64,000 bases of DNA, taken from Clostridioides mangenotii TR. GTDB taxonomy: Bacteria; Bacillota; Clostridia; Peptostreptococcales; Peptostreptococcaceae. The DNA is taken from assembly GCF_000498755.1 (NCBI RefSeq), contig NZ_AXUS01000014.1, positions 28,435 through 92,434 of the forward strand, in the 5' to 3' direction. Under the pieces are notes generated by a model. That model was not told the origin of the DNA. It did no database searches and was given only the letters and a program-made list of their open reading frames with translations. Positions within the stretch are counted from its first letter, which is position 1, and each line of letters begins with the position of its first letter. The position numbers were made by a program, and so were the translations under genes. Of this stretch, positions 44,383-53,401 are shown piece by piece.

Positions 44383-45101
44383 ATGAAAAAACTACTTAGC
44401 AAGGCAAGGCAAGCTATAAAAGACTTCGATATGATACAAGAAAACGACAAAATTGCTGTTGGATTATCTGGTGGAAAAGATAGTTTAACATTACTTCATA
44501 TTTTAAAAAATTACCAAAGATTTTCCCCGCAGAAATTTGAATTAATAGCAATTACTTTAAATCCAGGGGCGTAGACAACTCTCCCCTCTATAAACTATGT
44601 GAAGATCTAGAAATTCCATTTTATGAAATTCAAACGGATATAAAGGAAATTGTCTTTGATATAAGAAAAGAAAAAAATCCATGTTCTCTCTGTGCGAATT
44701 TAAGACGTGGAGCCTTAAATGACAATGCTAAAAAGCTTGGTTGTACTAAAATAGCTCTAGGACATCATAAAGATGATGCCATTGAAACTTTCATGATGTC
44801 TATGCTCTATGAAGGAAGAGTTAGTTGTTTTTCTCCCAAAACGCACCTAGACAGACAGGATATTACAATAATAAGACCTATGATTTATATAAATGAATAC
44901 ATGACAAAGAAAGCAGCTAAAGATTATAACTACCAAATCATCAAAAATCCATGCCCCGCTGACGGTAAAACAAACAGGCAAAATATAAAGGAATTAGTTG
45001 AGAGTCTTAATAGAGAAATCCCGGGGTCAAAGAAGAACTTGTTTGGAGCATTGAATAACTCTGATAAATTATTTATTTGGGATAAAGAGAATATAAAATA
45101 A
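44383..45101 (+). pseudogene. ttcA: TtcA-like tRNA 2-thiolation enzyme, split by a 1-base deletion
   Basis: Two frames make one ~239-residue protein. PP-loop VGLSGGKDSLTLLHIL near residue 30; the Cys pair in NPCSLCANLRRGALNDNAKKLG; GHHKDDAIETFMMSMLYEGR; and IRPMIYINEYMTKKAA. At 44566-44569 there are four G where five give LNPGGVDNSPLYKLC. The gene otherwise looks intact to its C-terminus FIWDKENIK. TtcA adds sulfur to C32 of tRNAs via an Fe-S cluster held by three Cys. GGGAGG lies before the ATG. Confidence 0.87.
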
Positions 45102-45128
45102 TCATAAATTTATCCATCAAAACATAAT

Positions 45129-45171
45129 AGAAGATAGAACTCCATTTTATTTGGACAATCTATCTTCTTCT
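45129..45171 (+). terminator. Terminator after ttcA
   Basis: AGAAGATAG pairs with CTATCTTCTT, followed by CTCTGTTATTT. Confidence 0.7.
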
Positions 45172-45260
45172 CTGTTATTTGTAATATTACTCGAATTCAA
45201 TCTATTATTTATTTGATTTTACCCTATTAATAAAACGTCACCATAATTTTAAAATAATAA

Positions 45261-45285
45261 TGAAAGGCTGTATATTAGCCCTTCA
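45261..45285 (-). terminator. Terminator of the PotD-like gene
   Basis: Minus strand GAAGGGCT-AATATA-CAGCCTTTC, followed by ATTATTATTTT. Confidence 0.7.
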
Positions 45286-45293
45286 TCATTGAT

Positions 45294-46349
45294 TTAATTA
45301 TTTGATTTTATGTTTACCCACGCATCGTCATATAGTCTTTTGATATCTTTAGTGAAATCAACATAGATTTCACATCGATCCATTATTTCTTTAGGCATAT
45401 ATGCGTTCAGATTATTTCTAACTTCTTCTGGTTGCTCTAATCTTGCTTCTTTGTTTGGAGTTGTATAGCCTATTTCATCAGCTATTCTAAGTGCGCTTTT
45501 CTTATCACTTACAAAGTTTATGAATTTTTCAGCCCCTTCAATATTTTTGGCATTATGAGGTATACATAAACTATCAATCCAGAAGTTTGCCCCTTCCTTA
45601 GGTACTACATAAACTAAATTAGGATTTTCATCTTGGAGATTTAACCCTTCACCAGACCAGATCATATTTATATCGGATTCCCCTGCTGGAATCATTGTAG
45701 TTCCGTTATCAACGCCATAAATTGGATCTACTAATTTTCTTTGATTTAATAAAAGCTCTTTAGCTTCTTCAATTTCTTTTGGGTTAGTTGAATTTATAGA
45801 ATATCCCAATTTTTTTAAAGTGGCTCCCATAGTATCTCTATAAGTATCAAACATGAATATTTTATTTTTATATTTTTCATCCCATAGTATATCCCAACTA
45901 TCCACTTCTTCTGTTACTACATCTTTATTATAAATAATGCCTATTGTTCCAAACATGTAAGGAACTGAATATTTATTTCCTGGATCAATTTCTAAATTTA
46001 AGTACTCATTATCCATTTGCGATATATTTGGTATATTTACCTTATCTAGCTCTTTAACTAGATTTTTTTCAATCATTCTTGGAATCAAGGCATCAGATAT
46101 TAAAACAACATCATATTTTACCCCTCCGCTACTAACCTTCTGATACATTGTTTCCATATCATCAAAGGTTTCAATATTAACTTTTATACCATACTCTTTC
46201 TCAAATTCTTTTACGCTTTCTTTATCTATGTTTTCTCCATAGTTTAAGAAATTTATTTCTTCAGAAGTCTTCTTGCTACATCCTACTAATAAGAAACACA
46301 CTATTGCGATGCAAATTGACAAGCTCAATAATTTAATTATTTTTTTCAT
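45294..46349 (-). CDS. Spermidine/putrescine-type substrate-binding lipoprotein (PotD-like)
   Basis: 351 residues. Signal peptide with lipobox FLLVGC at residue 24; extracellular solute-binding fold starting INFLNYGENIDKESVKEFEKEYGI, with KYDVVLISDALIPRMIEKN, GTIGIIYNKDVV, and WSGEGLNLQDENPNLVYVVPKEGANFWIDSLCIPHNAKN, the PotD/PotF polyamine-binding pattern. It would feed an ABC permease, but no potA, potB or potC is adjacent, so it may serve a distant transporter. ATG at 46349 with GAAAGGAA upstream. The ~420 bases upstream (46350-46772) contain only a terminator for the Rrf2 gene. Confidence 0.88.
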   Translation of the reverse strand: MKKIIKLLSLSICIAIVCFLLVGCSKKTSEEINFLNYGENIDKESVKEFEKEYGIKVNIETFDDMETMYQKVSSGGVKYDVVLISDALIPRMIEKNLVKELDKVNIPNISQMDNEYLNLEIDPGNKYSVPYMFGTIGIIYNKDVVTEEVDSWDILWDEKYKNKIFMFDTYRDTMGATLKKLGYSINSTNPKEIEEAKELLLNQRKLVDPIYGVDNGTTMIPAGESDINMIWSGEGLNLQDENPNLVYVVPKEGANFWIDSLCIPHNAKNIEGAEKFINFVSDKKSALRIADEIGYTTPNKEARLEQPEEVRNNLNAYMPKEIMDRCEIYVDFTKDIKRLYDDAWVNIKSNN

Positions 46350-46680
46350 ACTACAAATTCCTTTCGTTTTTGTACAATTGTTCTAATACCTCAAGTTAGT
46401 GTAGGTAAATCTATATATTTTATAGTTTCATTCCCTAACCCTCTACTTAGGATATACTCTCTCAAATTATATTACAAGATTAAATTTTTCATAATTTACT
46501 CTGTTGAAAATGAAGGATAGAAAATTTGTATTACTTCGCAAGATTTTCTTCTACCAATCCTAAAGTAGTTATTACATATCAATTATAAATATTTATTAAA
46601 TTGAATTTCCATTTTTATCATCCCGATACAATTTATTATTTAATCGTTCACTTCTTAGATAAACAAATTTAAAATAAACA

Positions 46681-46705
46681 AACCGCACTAATAAATAGTG
46701 CGGTT
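46681..46705 (-). terminator. Terminator of the Rrf2 gene
   Basis: AACCGCACTA-ATAAA-TAGTGCGGTT, a perfect 10-bp stem. Confidence 0.8.
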
Positions 46706-46772
46706 AAATATAAAGTGAGTAATTTAAATTTTTTTATTTTACCTTTTGTATTTTATAACATCAAAATCGTAC

Positions 46773-47273
46773 TTATCTATTTTTTATCCATGTATTAATT
46801 TTTTCCTTCTTATCTTTTGAAAAATCGCTGTATACTTCATCCCTTAGCCAAAGTAAATTCTTTTTTCTTAAATAATTTCTCATTTGCTCCTCTGCTTCCC
46901 ACATAACTACCTTTATCAGACATGGATCTCCATTGTTACATGAATTGGAATCTTTTTGTTCCTCATTAAACAATTGATTGTTCTTCCTTATTTCTTTGCA
47001 TTGAAACAAGTAAGAAGTACCTTCTACCGCCTCAACCACGTCCCAAAACGATATATTTTCAGGTTCTTTTGCAAGTTCATATCCACCCTTAACTCCAGGA
47101 ACAGATCTTACTATGCCTTGTTTGCGAAGTTTTGTAAAAATTTTAGATAAATAAGTTTCGGAAACCTGATGAAGATTAGCTAATTCTTTAATTCCTATAG
47201 ATGTCCCTTTTGGTAAATCCAAAATATAAAAAAGTGAATGTAATGCATACTCAATTCCAATACTAAATTGCAT
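46773..47273 (-). CDS. Rrf2 family transcriptional regulator
   Basis: 166 residues. Rrf2 winged helix: IGIEYALHSLFYILDLPKGTSIGIKELANLHQVSETYLSKIFTKLRKQGIVRSVPGVKGGYELAK. Three to four Cys follow (LFQCKEIRK; SNSCNNGDPCLIK), as in the Fe-S or redox-sensing loop of IscR/NsrR, though the spacing (CNNGDPC) is not the IscR one. Divergent from the PPOX-fold gene at 47478. A perfect inverted repeat lies 13 bases before its own start, suggesting autoregulation. Confidence 0.88.
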   Translation of the reverse strand: MQFSIGIEYALHSLFYILDLPKGTSIGIKELANLHQVSETYLSKIFTKLRKQGIVRSVPGVKGGYELAKEPENISFWDVVEAVEGTSYLFQCKEIRKNNQLFNEEQKDSNSCNNGDPCLIKVVMWEAEEQMRNYLRKKNLLWLRDEVYSDFSKDKKEKINTWIKNR

Positions 47274-47285
47274 ATTTATTTTATC

Positions 47286-47315
47286 TTATAAAAATGAAAC
47301 ATATCATTTTTATAA
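47286..47315. promoter_or_regulatory. Palindromic operator upstream of the Rrf2 gene
   Basis: TTATAAAAATGA-AACATA-TCATTTTTATAA: 12-bp perfect arms, 6-base centre, 13 bases before the Rrf2 start. Likely autoregulatory site. Confidence 0.65.
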
Positions 47316-47396
47316 TTTCCTTTCTTAAATATTAATGATACCTAATAGATTAACCTAGGGTTTATATCAAGTCAAGTACGTCAATTTAATATTTTA

Positions 47397-47451
47397 TTGA
47401 CAGTTAAATAAATTAATGTTAGTCTAATTATAGATAAAATTTATCTATAAT
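47397..47451 (+). promoter_or_regulatory. Promoter and palindrome upstream of the PPOX-fold gene
   Basis: TTGACA (47397-47402) with a TG-extended -10-like TAGTCT 17 bases on. It is followed by a 25-base palindrome ATTATAGATAAA-A-TTTATCTATAAT (47427-47451) just downstream of the -10, a roadblock or repressor position. Confidence 0.55.
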
Positions 47452-47477
47452 ATCTTTTATATTAAGGAGAAACTATT

Positions 47478-47846
47478 ATGTTTAATGAAAAATTTAAAGA
47501 GGTTTTAAACCATGAAGGAGCACTATCTATAACTACTTGGTCAAATAATAATGCAAATGTAACAAATACTTGGAATAGTTATACACATATTTCTAATGAT
47601 GTCCTTCTAATTCCTGCAGCCGGAATGACTAGTACACAGAAGGATATATTAGTTAATAATAAAATTAAACTTACATTAGGTTCTAAGGAAGTCGAGGGAA
47701 CAATTGGTATGGGAGCTGGTTTTTATTTAGAGGGAACTGCTAGATTTTTAGATGATGGAGATGAATACAATATGATGAAAACTAAATTTCCATTTTTAAA
47801 AAGAGTACTTGAGGTTACTCCTATCATAGTAAAACAAACTATATAG
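47478..47846 (+). CDS. Pyridoxamine 5'-phosphate oxidase-fold (FMN-binding) protein
   Basis: 122 residues of a split-barrel flavoprotein: LNHEGALSITTWSNNNANVTNTWNSYTHIS, LLIPAAGMTSTQKDILVNNKIKLTLGSKEV, GMGAGFYLEGTARFLDDGDEYNMMKTKFPFLKRVLEVTP. The short form resembles FMN-binding proteins of Desulfovibrio and clostridia. Reaction unknown; a flavin-linked redox role fits its pairing with a divergent Rrf2 regulator. AAGGAG 7 bases before the ATG. Confidence 0.85.
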   Translation: MFNEKFKEVLNHEGALSITTWSNNNANVTNTWNSYTHISNDVLLIPAAGMTSTQKDILVNNKIKLTLGSKEVEGTIGMGAGFYLEGTARFLDDGDEYNMMKTKFPFLKRVLEVTPIIVKQTI

Positions 47847-47945
47847 ATTCTATTTTCATTATATTTTGTATTAATGCCTATTTATTAAATAATTATGTCA
47901 AGTCAAGTTAAGTATTTTTACAATTTTTTACTTTAAGTTAAAACA

Positions 47946-47991
47946 AAAATAGTTAAGTTATAATATAATATTTTAACTTAACTATTTTTAT
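47946..47991. terminator. Terminator between the PPOX-fold gene and the iron operon
   Basis: AAAAATAGTTAAGTT pairs with AACTTAACTATTTTT. Symmetric; serves both converging units. The rest of 47847-48203 shows no gene. Confidence 0.8.
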
Positions 47992-48203
47992 TTATAAATC
48001 CTTTTGTCTAACTAATGGGGTTAAATTATCTTTCTTATTTCGAAAATTTTAAATTGCCATAATCTATTTCATTAAAAGACATAAAGATAGACTTCCTTTT
48101 GTCTATTCAGTCTATCCTTCATAATTAAATATTTTACAACATCTATATCTTATTTGTAGTTATTTGCTATCGATCTTTCGTTTTCATACACTCATAAATT
48201 AAA

Positions 48204-49469
48204 CTATATATTCCCTATTATATCTAATTCTCTTACATTCCATTTAACAAACAATATAAGTCCAATGTTTATAATAGCTGCTATACCTAAGATTACTCCT
48301 ATTGGTATTCCCAAATCTATTACTTGTCCAAATAATACCTGCCCTGGTGCAACACTTATTGTTGCTACTGCTGTTGAAAAAGCTGATACTCTTCCTAGCA
48401 TATCTGCTGGCACTTCTTTTTGTATAAAAGTCAAGGTTAACACGTTAGATAATGCTAAAGATAGCATTATTACCATACCGCTAAATGCAAATATTCCAGC
48501 TAAAGCATAATTATTTAACTTTATAAATCCTAATGTAGACATTAGCATAACCCCTACTATCATAGGAAAATATGTATAATGAACATTTTTCATAGAGAAC
48601 ATATTTGGTTTTATACTTATCCAAGCACCTCCTAATATCATACCTAGAATACATATACCTTCTACTATTCCATAAACCTGCGAAGGTAATCCAAGTAATA
48701 TGTTTATAAAGTATGGTGCAACTATTGATAATATTGGTACTGAAAAAATATTACAAAAAGCGTAGGAAGCTATAATTCCGAGTATAATTTTATTTTCATT
48801 TTTTAAGTAATCAAAACTATTTTTCATATCCACAAATGATTTTCTTATAAAGCCTATTGATAATAATTTTTCTTTATAACAAGAGTTTACTTTTTCTTTT
48901 TTAATCACATCTGGAATGTCTAAGAACAACTCAATTATTGCCGATATTAAGAAACTTATTGCATTTATAACTACTATTAGCTTTATTCCTAGTAAGCCAT
49001 AAAGAATTCCTGCAAGTATAGGTCCTAAAAAGTTTACAAATGATCCTACCTGATTTATTATTCCATTTGCTGTAGTAAGTTTATCTTCATCTACTATTTG
49101 TGGGATTGAAGAAACTACTGCTGGCCCATATAAAGTAGCACATATTGATAGTACGAACATAACTGTCGCAGCTATTAACTCATGATCTCTTCCATTTAGA
49201 AGTATAAATGCATAACACCCAATTATTATAAAACACACTAGATCTAAATATACCATTATTTTTTTTCTATTCATATTATCTGAAAGTATACCCGCAATTG
49301 GTGCAAATATAATATAAGGTATCGTCGATATCGCTAAGATGTTAGCAAAAACTGCTGTACTTCCTGTGAATTCTAATAAATATAAGGCCATACTAAACCT
49401 TTGAATTGCATTTCCAAAAAGCGAAATTACCTGCCCTATTACTATTATTATAAAGTTTTTATTTCTCAT
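48204..49469 (-). CDS. MFS transporter in the ferric-siderophore operon (EntS-like)
   Basis: 421 residues, twelve hydrophobic segments. N-terminal FIIIVIGQVISLFGNAIQRF and GILSDNMNRKKIMVYLDLVC are the MFS_3 (EntS-type) motifs; the middle loop DIPDVIKKEKVNS is short. ATG at 49469 overlaps the ATPase gene stop by four bases (ATGA), so it is the last gene of the uptake operon. EntS-type members export siderophores or, in YbtX-like cases, support uptake. No siderophore synthetase is in the window, so it may handle foreign siderophores. Confidence 0.88.
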   Translation of the reverse strand: MRNKNFIIIVIGQVISLFGNAIQRFSMALYLLEFTGSTAVFANILAISTIPYIIFAPIAGILSDNMNRKKIMVYLDLVCFIIIGCYAFILLNGRDHELIAATVMFVLSICATLYGPAVVSSIPQIVDEDKLTTANGIINQVGSFVNFLGPILAGILYGLLGIKLIVVINAISFLISAIIELFLDIPDVIKKEKVNSCYKEKLLSIGFIRKSFVDMKNSFDYLKNENKIILGIIASYAFCNIFSVPILSIVAPYFINILLGLPSQVYGIVEGICILGMILGGAWISIKPNMFSMKNVHYTYFPMIVGVMLMSTLGFIKLNNYALAGIFAFSGMVIMLSLALSNVLTLTFIQKEVPADMLGRVSAFSTAVATISVAPGQVLFGQVIDLGIPIGVILGIAAIINIGLILFVKWNVRELDIIGNI

Positions 49470-50260
49470 GCACCCTCCCTGAAAATTTCGTATTCAGTAC
49501 ATACTGGATACTCTCCACTTTCACTTGGTTTAAGTCTAGCGTCTATTCCATATATTTTTTTCAGAGTTTCTTTATTAATTACATCTATTGGTTTACCCTC
49601 GCAAATAATCTTCCCTTTTTTAAGACCTATTATATTATCTGCAAATCTGCAAGCATTGTTAAGCTCATGAAGAACTATAACTACTGTAATATTTTTTTCT
49701 TTGTTAAGCTTTTGAAGTACTTCTAATACCTCAAGCTGATAAGACATATCTAAATAAGTTGTTGGCTCATCAAGCATTATAATATCTGTTTCTTGAGCTA
49801 ATATCATGGCAATCCATGCTCTTTGTCTTTGTCCACCAGATAAATTTTCAACTTCCCTGTTTGCAAATTCTATAAGACCAGTTTCTTCTATTACCCAGTC
49901 AATAACTTCTTTGTCATGATTATTAAGTCCACCTATAATTTTTTGATGAGGAAATCTTCCATAAGCTACAAGCTCTCTTACTGTAAGTCCACTTGGACAA
50001 ACTGGACCTTGTGGAAGAAAAGCAACTTCTTTTGCTATGCTTTTTTCCTTTATTTTCTTTATATTTTTATTATTTATAAAAATATCTCCATTTTTAGGTT
50101 TATTAATTCTTGCTATAGTTTTAAGCAAAGTTGATTTTCCACATCCATTAGCTCCTATTATTATACTTACTTTACCCTTTGGTATGGATAAATTCATATC
50201 TTCAATTATAGTATTGTTTTCATATGCCACTGATAAGTTCCTTACACTAATAGCTTCCAT
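49466..50260 (-). CDS. Ferric-siderophore ABC transporter ATPase (FecE/FepC type)
   Basis: 264 residues. Walker A GANGCGKSTLLKTIARINKPKNGDI; Q-loop AFLPQGP; signature LSGGQRQRAWIAMILAQ; Walker B DIIMLDEPTTYLD; H-loop VIVLHELNNA. The FepC-type insertion VRELVAYGRFPHQ is present. It powers the two permeases upstream. ATG at 50260, two bases after the permease gene stop. Confidence 0.95.
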   Translation of the reverse strand: MEAISVRNLSVAYENNTIIEDMNLSIPKGKVSIIIGANGCGKSTLLKTIARINKPKNGDIFINNKNIKKIKEKSIAKEVAFLPQGPVCPSGLTVRELVAYGRFPHQKIIGGLNNHDKEVIDWVIEETGLIEFANREVENLSGGQRQRAWIAMILAQETDIIMLDEPTTYLDMSYQLEVLEVLQKLNKEKNITVVIVLHELNNACRFADNIIGLKKGKIICEGKPIDVINKETLKKIYGIDARLKPSESGEYPVCTEYEIFREGA

Positions 50261-50262
50261 AA

Positions 50263-51269
50263 TTATTTCTCCTTCATCATTAAATAAATAAAATATGGTA
50301 CTCCAAATATTGATACTGTTATACCAACAGGTATTTCAATTGGAGAAAATAAATTTCTTGAAACTGCATCTGCAAAAAGAATTATTATAACACTTATTAT
50401 TGCTGATATTATAATAAATTTTTTATGGTATGGTCCTACTAACCTTTTTGCAATATGAGGAGATATAAGCCCTAAAAAACCAATATTTCCTGCAAAAGCT
50501 GTTGCTGTTCCAGCTAATATAACTGCATAGCTTAGAAACTTTTTTCTTTCTCTTTCTAAATTTAATCCTAAAGATATAGAAAGTTCATCTGAAAGATTTA
50601 AAACATCTAGCTTTTTATTGTTTAATAAAACTAATATAAACATTACAACTACTATTGGAATAATTACATTTGCATAGCTCCATCCAGATCCCCAAAGGCT
50701 TCCTGAAGTCCATACTAATACTCTATTGTAATCTGCAGTACCACCTCTAAAAGTAAAGAATGTAATAAAGGCGTTAAGCCTGCATTTAATCCAATTCCTA
50801 TTAACAAAAGTCTCTTAGGTCTTATTCCTTTTCTACTAGATAATATATAAATAATAAAGGAAGCAACTCCTGCTCCTACTATTGCCATAAATGGTAATAC
50901 AAAAATTGAAAATTGCCCGAGTTCACTATAATAATTTGCAGTTTGATATTTAATAAATATTATTGCTGCTACTGCCGCTCCAGCATTTATACCTATTATT
51001 CCTGTATCTGCTAAATCATTTTTAGTTACAGTTTGAAGAATTGATCCTGCTGTTGATAAGGCAATCGCTACAAAAACTCCAACTAAAAGTCTTGGTAATC
51101 TAATATTTATAACTGCTGTATTTTGGAGCTTAGTTCCATTTCCTAAAAGAGTATTTAAAACCTCTAAAGGAAAAACCTTATAAGTACCCCAACATAGTGT
51201 AAAACCAAAGGAGATAATTAACATAGCTATTAAAACTAATAAAACTATTTTTAATCTTTTTTTCTTCAT
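50263..51269 (-). pseudogene. Iron ABC permease (FecCD family, second permease), split by a 1-base deletion
   Basis: The first frame (51269-50715) and second frame (50643-50263) together make a ~335-residue FecCD permease: RLPRLLVGVFVAIALSTAGSILQTVTKNDLADTGIIGINAGA at the N-terminus, and SYAVILAGTATAFAGNIGFLGLISPHIAKRLVG plus NLFSPIEIPVGITVSIFGVPYFIYLM at the C-terminus. At 50776-50777 (plus strand) AA should be AAA; restoring it gives LNAGFNAFITFFTF-RGGTADYNRVLVWTSGSLWGSGWSY and rejoins the frames. Without this subunit the transporter would not assemble, which makes a sequence error plausible. Its ATG overlaps the TAA of the first permease. Confidence 0.88.
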
Positions 51270-52261
51270 TATCCTCTCTCCTTCCTGGCTACTGCTATGA
51301 AAAATGGTATTCCTATTAATGCTGTAAACACGCCAATTGGAGTTTCATAAGGATCAAATAACATTCTTGCTGCAATATCTGCATAAGTTAAAAGAACTGC
51401 TCCAAGTAAAAATGCACATGGGATATTTTTTCTATAGTCTTCCCCCAGAATTTTTCTAACTATTTGAGGAACTATAAGCCCAACGAAAGCTATATTTTTA
51501 CCTACTGCTACTGCAGCTGCACACATTGGTATCATAAGCATAAGTGCAGTAAATCTTATTTTTTCTGGATTTTCTCCAAGTCCGATAGCAACATCATCTC
51601 CAAGATTTAATATATTTATCTTTGATGATAAAAACATTGCTATAATAAGTCCTATAACTCCTACTATAAATACTAATTTAAAATCTGACCAACTTGCATT
51701 TCTAAACCCGCCAGATACCCAAAACCCTATCATTTGAGTCTGATTTGATAATAATCCTATAACAGTAGTAAGTGAAATGAAAAATGTACTCATAGCAGTC
51801 CCTGCTAGAAGTATCTTTGCAATAGAATTATTATTTGCTTTTTTTGATATAAAACCTAAGACTATAATTCCTGTAATTAGCGCCCCGATAAAAGATGCTA
51901 CCATTACGTTTTTAGTATTTATTGCAATTCCCGCAGCATAAAAAATAGCTATTACTAAAGTTGCTCCTTGGCTAACACCTAATATGGATGGTTCAGCTAT
52001 AGGATTTCTTGTAACTCCTTGAATCATAGCACCTGTTACTCCTAAAATACCTCCTGTTAATAATACAGAAAGTGCCCTTGGAATACGAACATCCCTAACT
52101 AACATAAGCTCTAAAGTCTCACTATAATTAAATATACTATCCCAAATATCAGTAAAATTAATATGGACGGATCCTAGCCTTATTGCTAGAATCAGTCCCC
52201 CTATTAAAAGTAACGAACTAAAAATTACAAATGTTATAGTAAGATTATTACTTTGCTTCAT
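51269..52261 (-). CDS. Iron ABC permease (FecCD family, first permease)
   Basis: 330 residues, about nine or ten membrane spans. VRDVRIPRALSVLLTGGILGVTGAMIQGVTRNPIAEPSILGVSQGA is the BtuC/FecCD signature, with NIAFVGLIVPQIVRKILGEDYR (ATPase-coupling loop) and the closing LFDPYETPIGVFTALIGIPFFIAV. It pairs with the second permease and the ATPase. ATG at 52261 lies 14 bases inside the 3' end of the binding-protein gene. Confidence 0.94.
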   Translation of the reverse strand: MKQSNNLTITFVIFSSLLLIGGLILAIRLGSVHINFTDIWDSIFNYSETLELMLVRDVRIPRALSVLLTGGILGVTGAMIQGVTRNPIAEPSILGVSQGATLVIAIFYAAGIAINTKNVMVASFIGALITGIIVLGFISKKANNNSIAKILLAGTAMSTFFISLTTVIGLLSNQTQMIGFWVSGGFRNASWSDFKLVFIVGVIGLIIAMFLSSKINILNLGDDVAIGLGENPEKIRFTALMLMIPMCAAAVAVGKNIAFVGLIVPQIVRKILGEDYRKNIPCAFLLGAVLLTYADIAARMLFDPYETPIGVFTALIGIPFFIAVARKERG

Positions 52262-53198
52262 TTAACATTTCACCTATTTCATTTATTAATAATCCTCTTC
52301 CTATTGGGCTATATCCTTGATTAAAGTATGGTGATGAATCTAATGTTACAACCTTACCTTCTTTAACTGCAGGCAAGTTATTCCAAATCGCATTACCTTT
52401 AAGTTGAGCCAAATCTTCTTTTGTTGCCATTAAGAATATATAATCCGTTTTTATTGATGCCAAACCTTCATAAGTTACGACTGGAAGGCTTATATCACTT
52501 TGATCCGGCATACCTTCTGGTTTTGTAAGCCCCATATCCTCATATAAAACGCTACCGAAACCAGCTCCATCGAATACATAAAATTGTCCACCACTTGCTA
52601 AGAATGATAGATATTTTGTATCATTACCATATTTTTCTTTAACCTTATCTCCAGCAGTTTTAGCTTTTGATTCATAATCTGTTAACCATTGATTTGCTTT
52701 ATCTTCTTTATTAAATACCTTTGCAAATGCTTTAACATCATCTTTCCAGTTTAAAGCTTCTAATTTAACCATAACTGTTGGAGCAATTTCGCTTAATTGG
52801 TCATACATTTTTTCTTGAACTGTTGATATGACTATTAAATCTGGTTCTAAGTTCATAACTGCTTCTACATCCATAGTATCTTGCATGCTATAGCCTAAAA
52901 TTTCTGCCCCTTTTAATGTTTCCTCTAAATATGAAGGGAACTTAGTGTAATCATAAGCATCACTGTTAGCTGTCCCTACAACCTTATATCCTAAAATTGA
53001 TAAAATATCACTATTACCACTTAGATCTACTATTCTTTGAGGCTCTGCTGGAATTTCAACTTCTCCTTTTACATCTGTAACTTTTATAGTATTTTTTTCT
53101 GCTTTATCATTGCCCGAGCCACCATTAGAACTACAACCAACAAGCATTAAAGCAGTCATACAAGAAACTACTAATATTTTAAATAACTTTCCCTTCAT
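52248..53198 (-). CDS. Ferric-siderophore-binding lipoprotein (FecB/FepB type)
   Basis: 316 residues. Signal peptide MKGKLFKILVVSCMTALMLVGC with lipobox at Cys-22, then a Ser/Gly-rich linker and the periplasmic-binding fold: PAEPQRIVDLSGNSDILSILGYKVVGT, VEAVMNLEPDLIVISTVQEKM, IAPTVMVKLEALNWKDDVKAFAKVFNKED, GFGSVLYEDMGLTKPEGM. It is class III (helical backbone), used for iron-siderophores. ATG at 53198 with GGAGG 7 bases upstream. First gene of the operon, behind a Fur-box promoter. Confidence 0.94.
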   Translation of the reverse strand: MKGKLFKILVVSCMTALMLVGCSSNGGSGNDKAEKNTIKVTDVKGEVEIPAEPQRIVDLSGNSDILSILGYKVVGTANSDAYDYTKFPSYLEETLKGAEILGYSMQDTMDVEAVMNLEPDLIVISTVQEKMYDQLSEIAPTVMVKLEALNWKDDVKAFAKVFNKEDKANQWLTDYESKAKTAGDKVKEKYGNDTKYLSFLASGGQFYVFDGAGFGSVLYEDMGLTKPEGMPDQSDISLPVVTYEGLASIKTDYIFLMATKEDLAQLKGNAIWNNLPAVKEGKVVTLDSSPYFNQGYSPIGRGLLINEIGEMLNEAK

Positions 53199-53252
53199 AA
53201 TATACCTCCATATATTCTTTAATAATATTTATTTACTATTTCATTCGTTGTA

Positions 53253-53281
53253 ATTGTATATGATTTTCATTATCGCTTCAA
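53253..53281 (-). promoter_or_regulatory. Fur-regulated promoter of the siderophore uptake operon
   Basis: Minus-strand TTGAAG (53281-53276), 17 bases, TACAAT (53258-53253). The spacer holds GATAATGAAAATCATATAC (53274-53256), matching the Fur box GATAATGATAATCATTATC at about 15 of 19 positions. A second dyad, TTATCATCTTTTATGATAA (53308-53326), lies toward the AraC gene. Iron-loaded Fur would repress. Confidence 0.75.
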
Positions 53282-53401
53282 TCTTTGCATCTAATTTAAT
53301 AATTTTATCATCTTTTATGATAATTTTTGTTATAATAAATATATTATCTTAATAAATAGTATGTACAAATTTAAATATATAATGAGAACGAGGAGTAGGC
53401 T

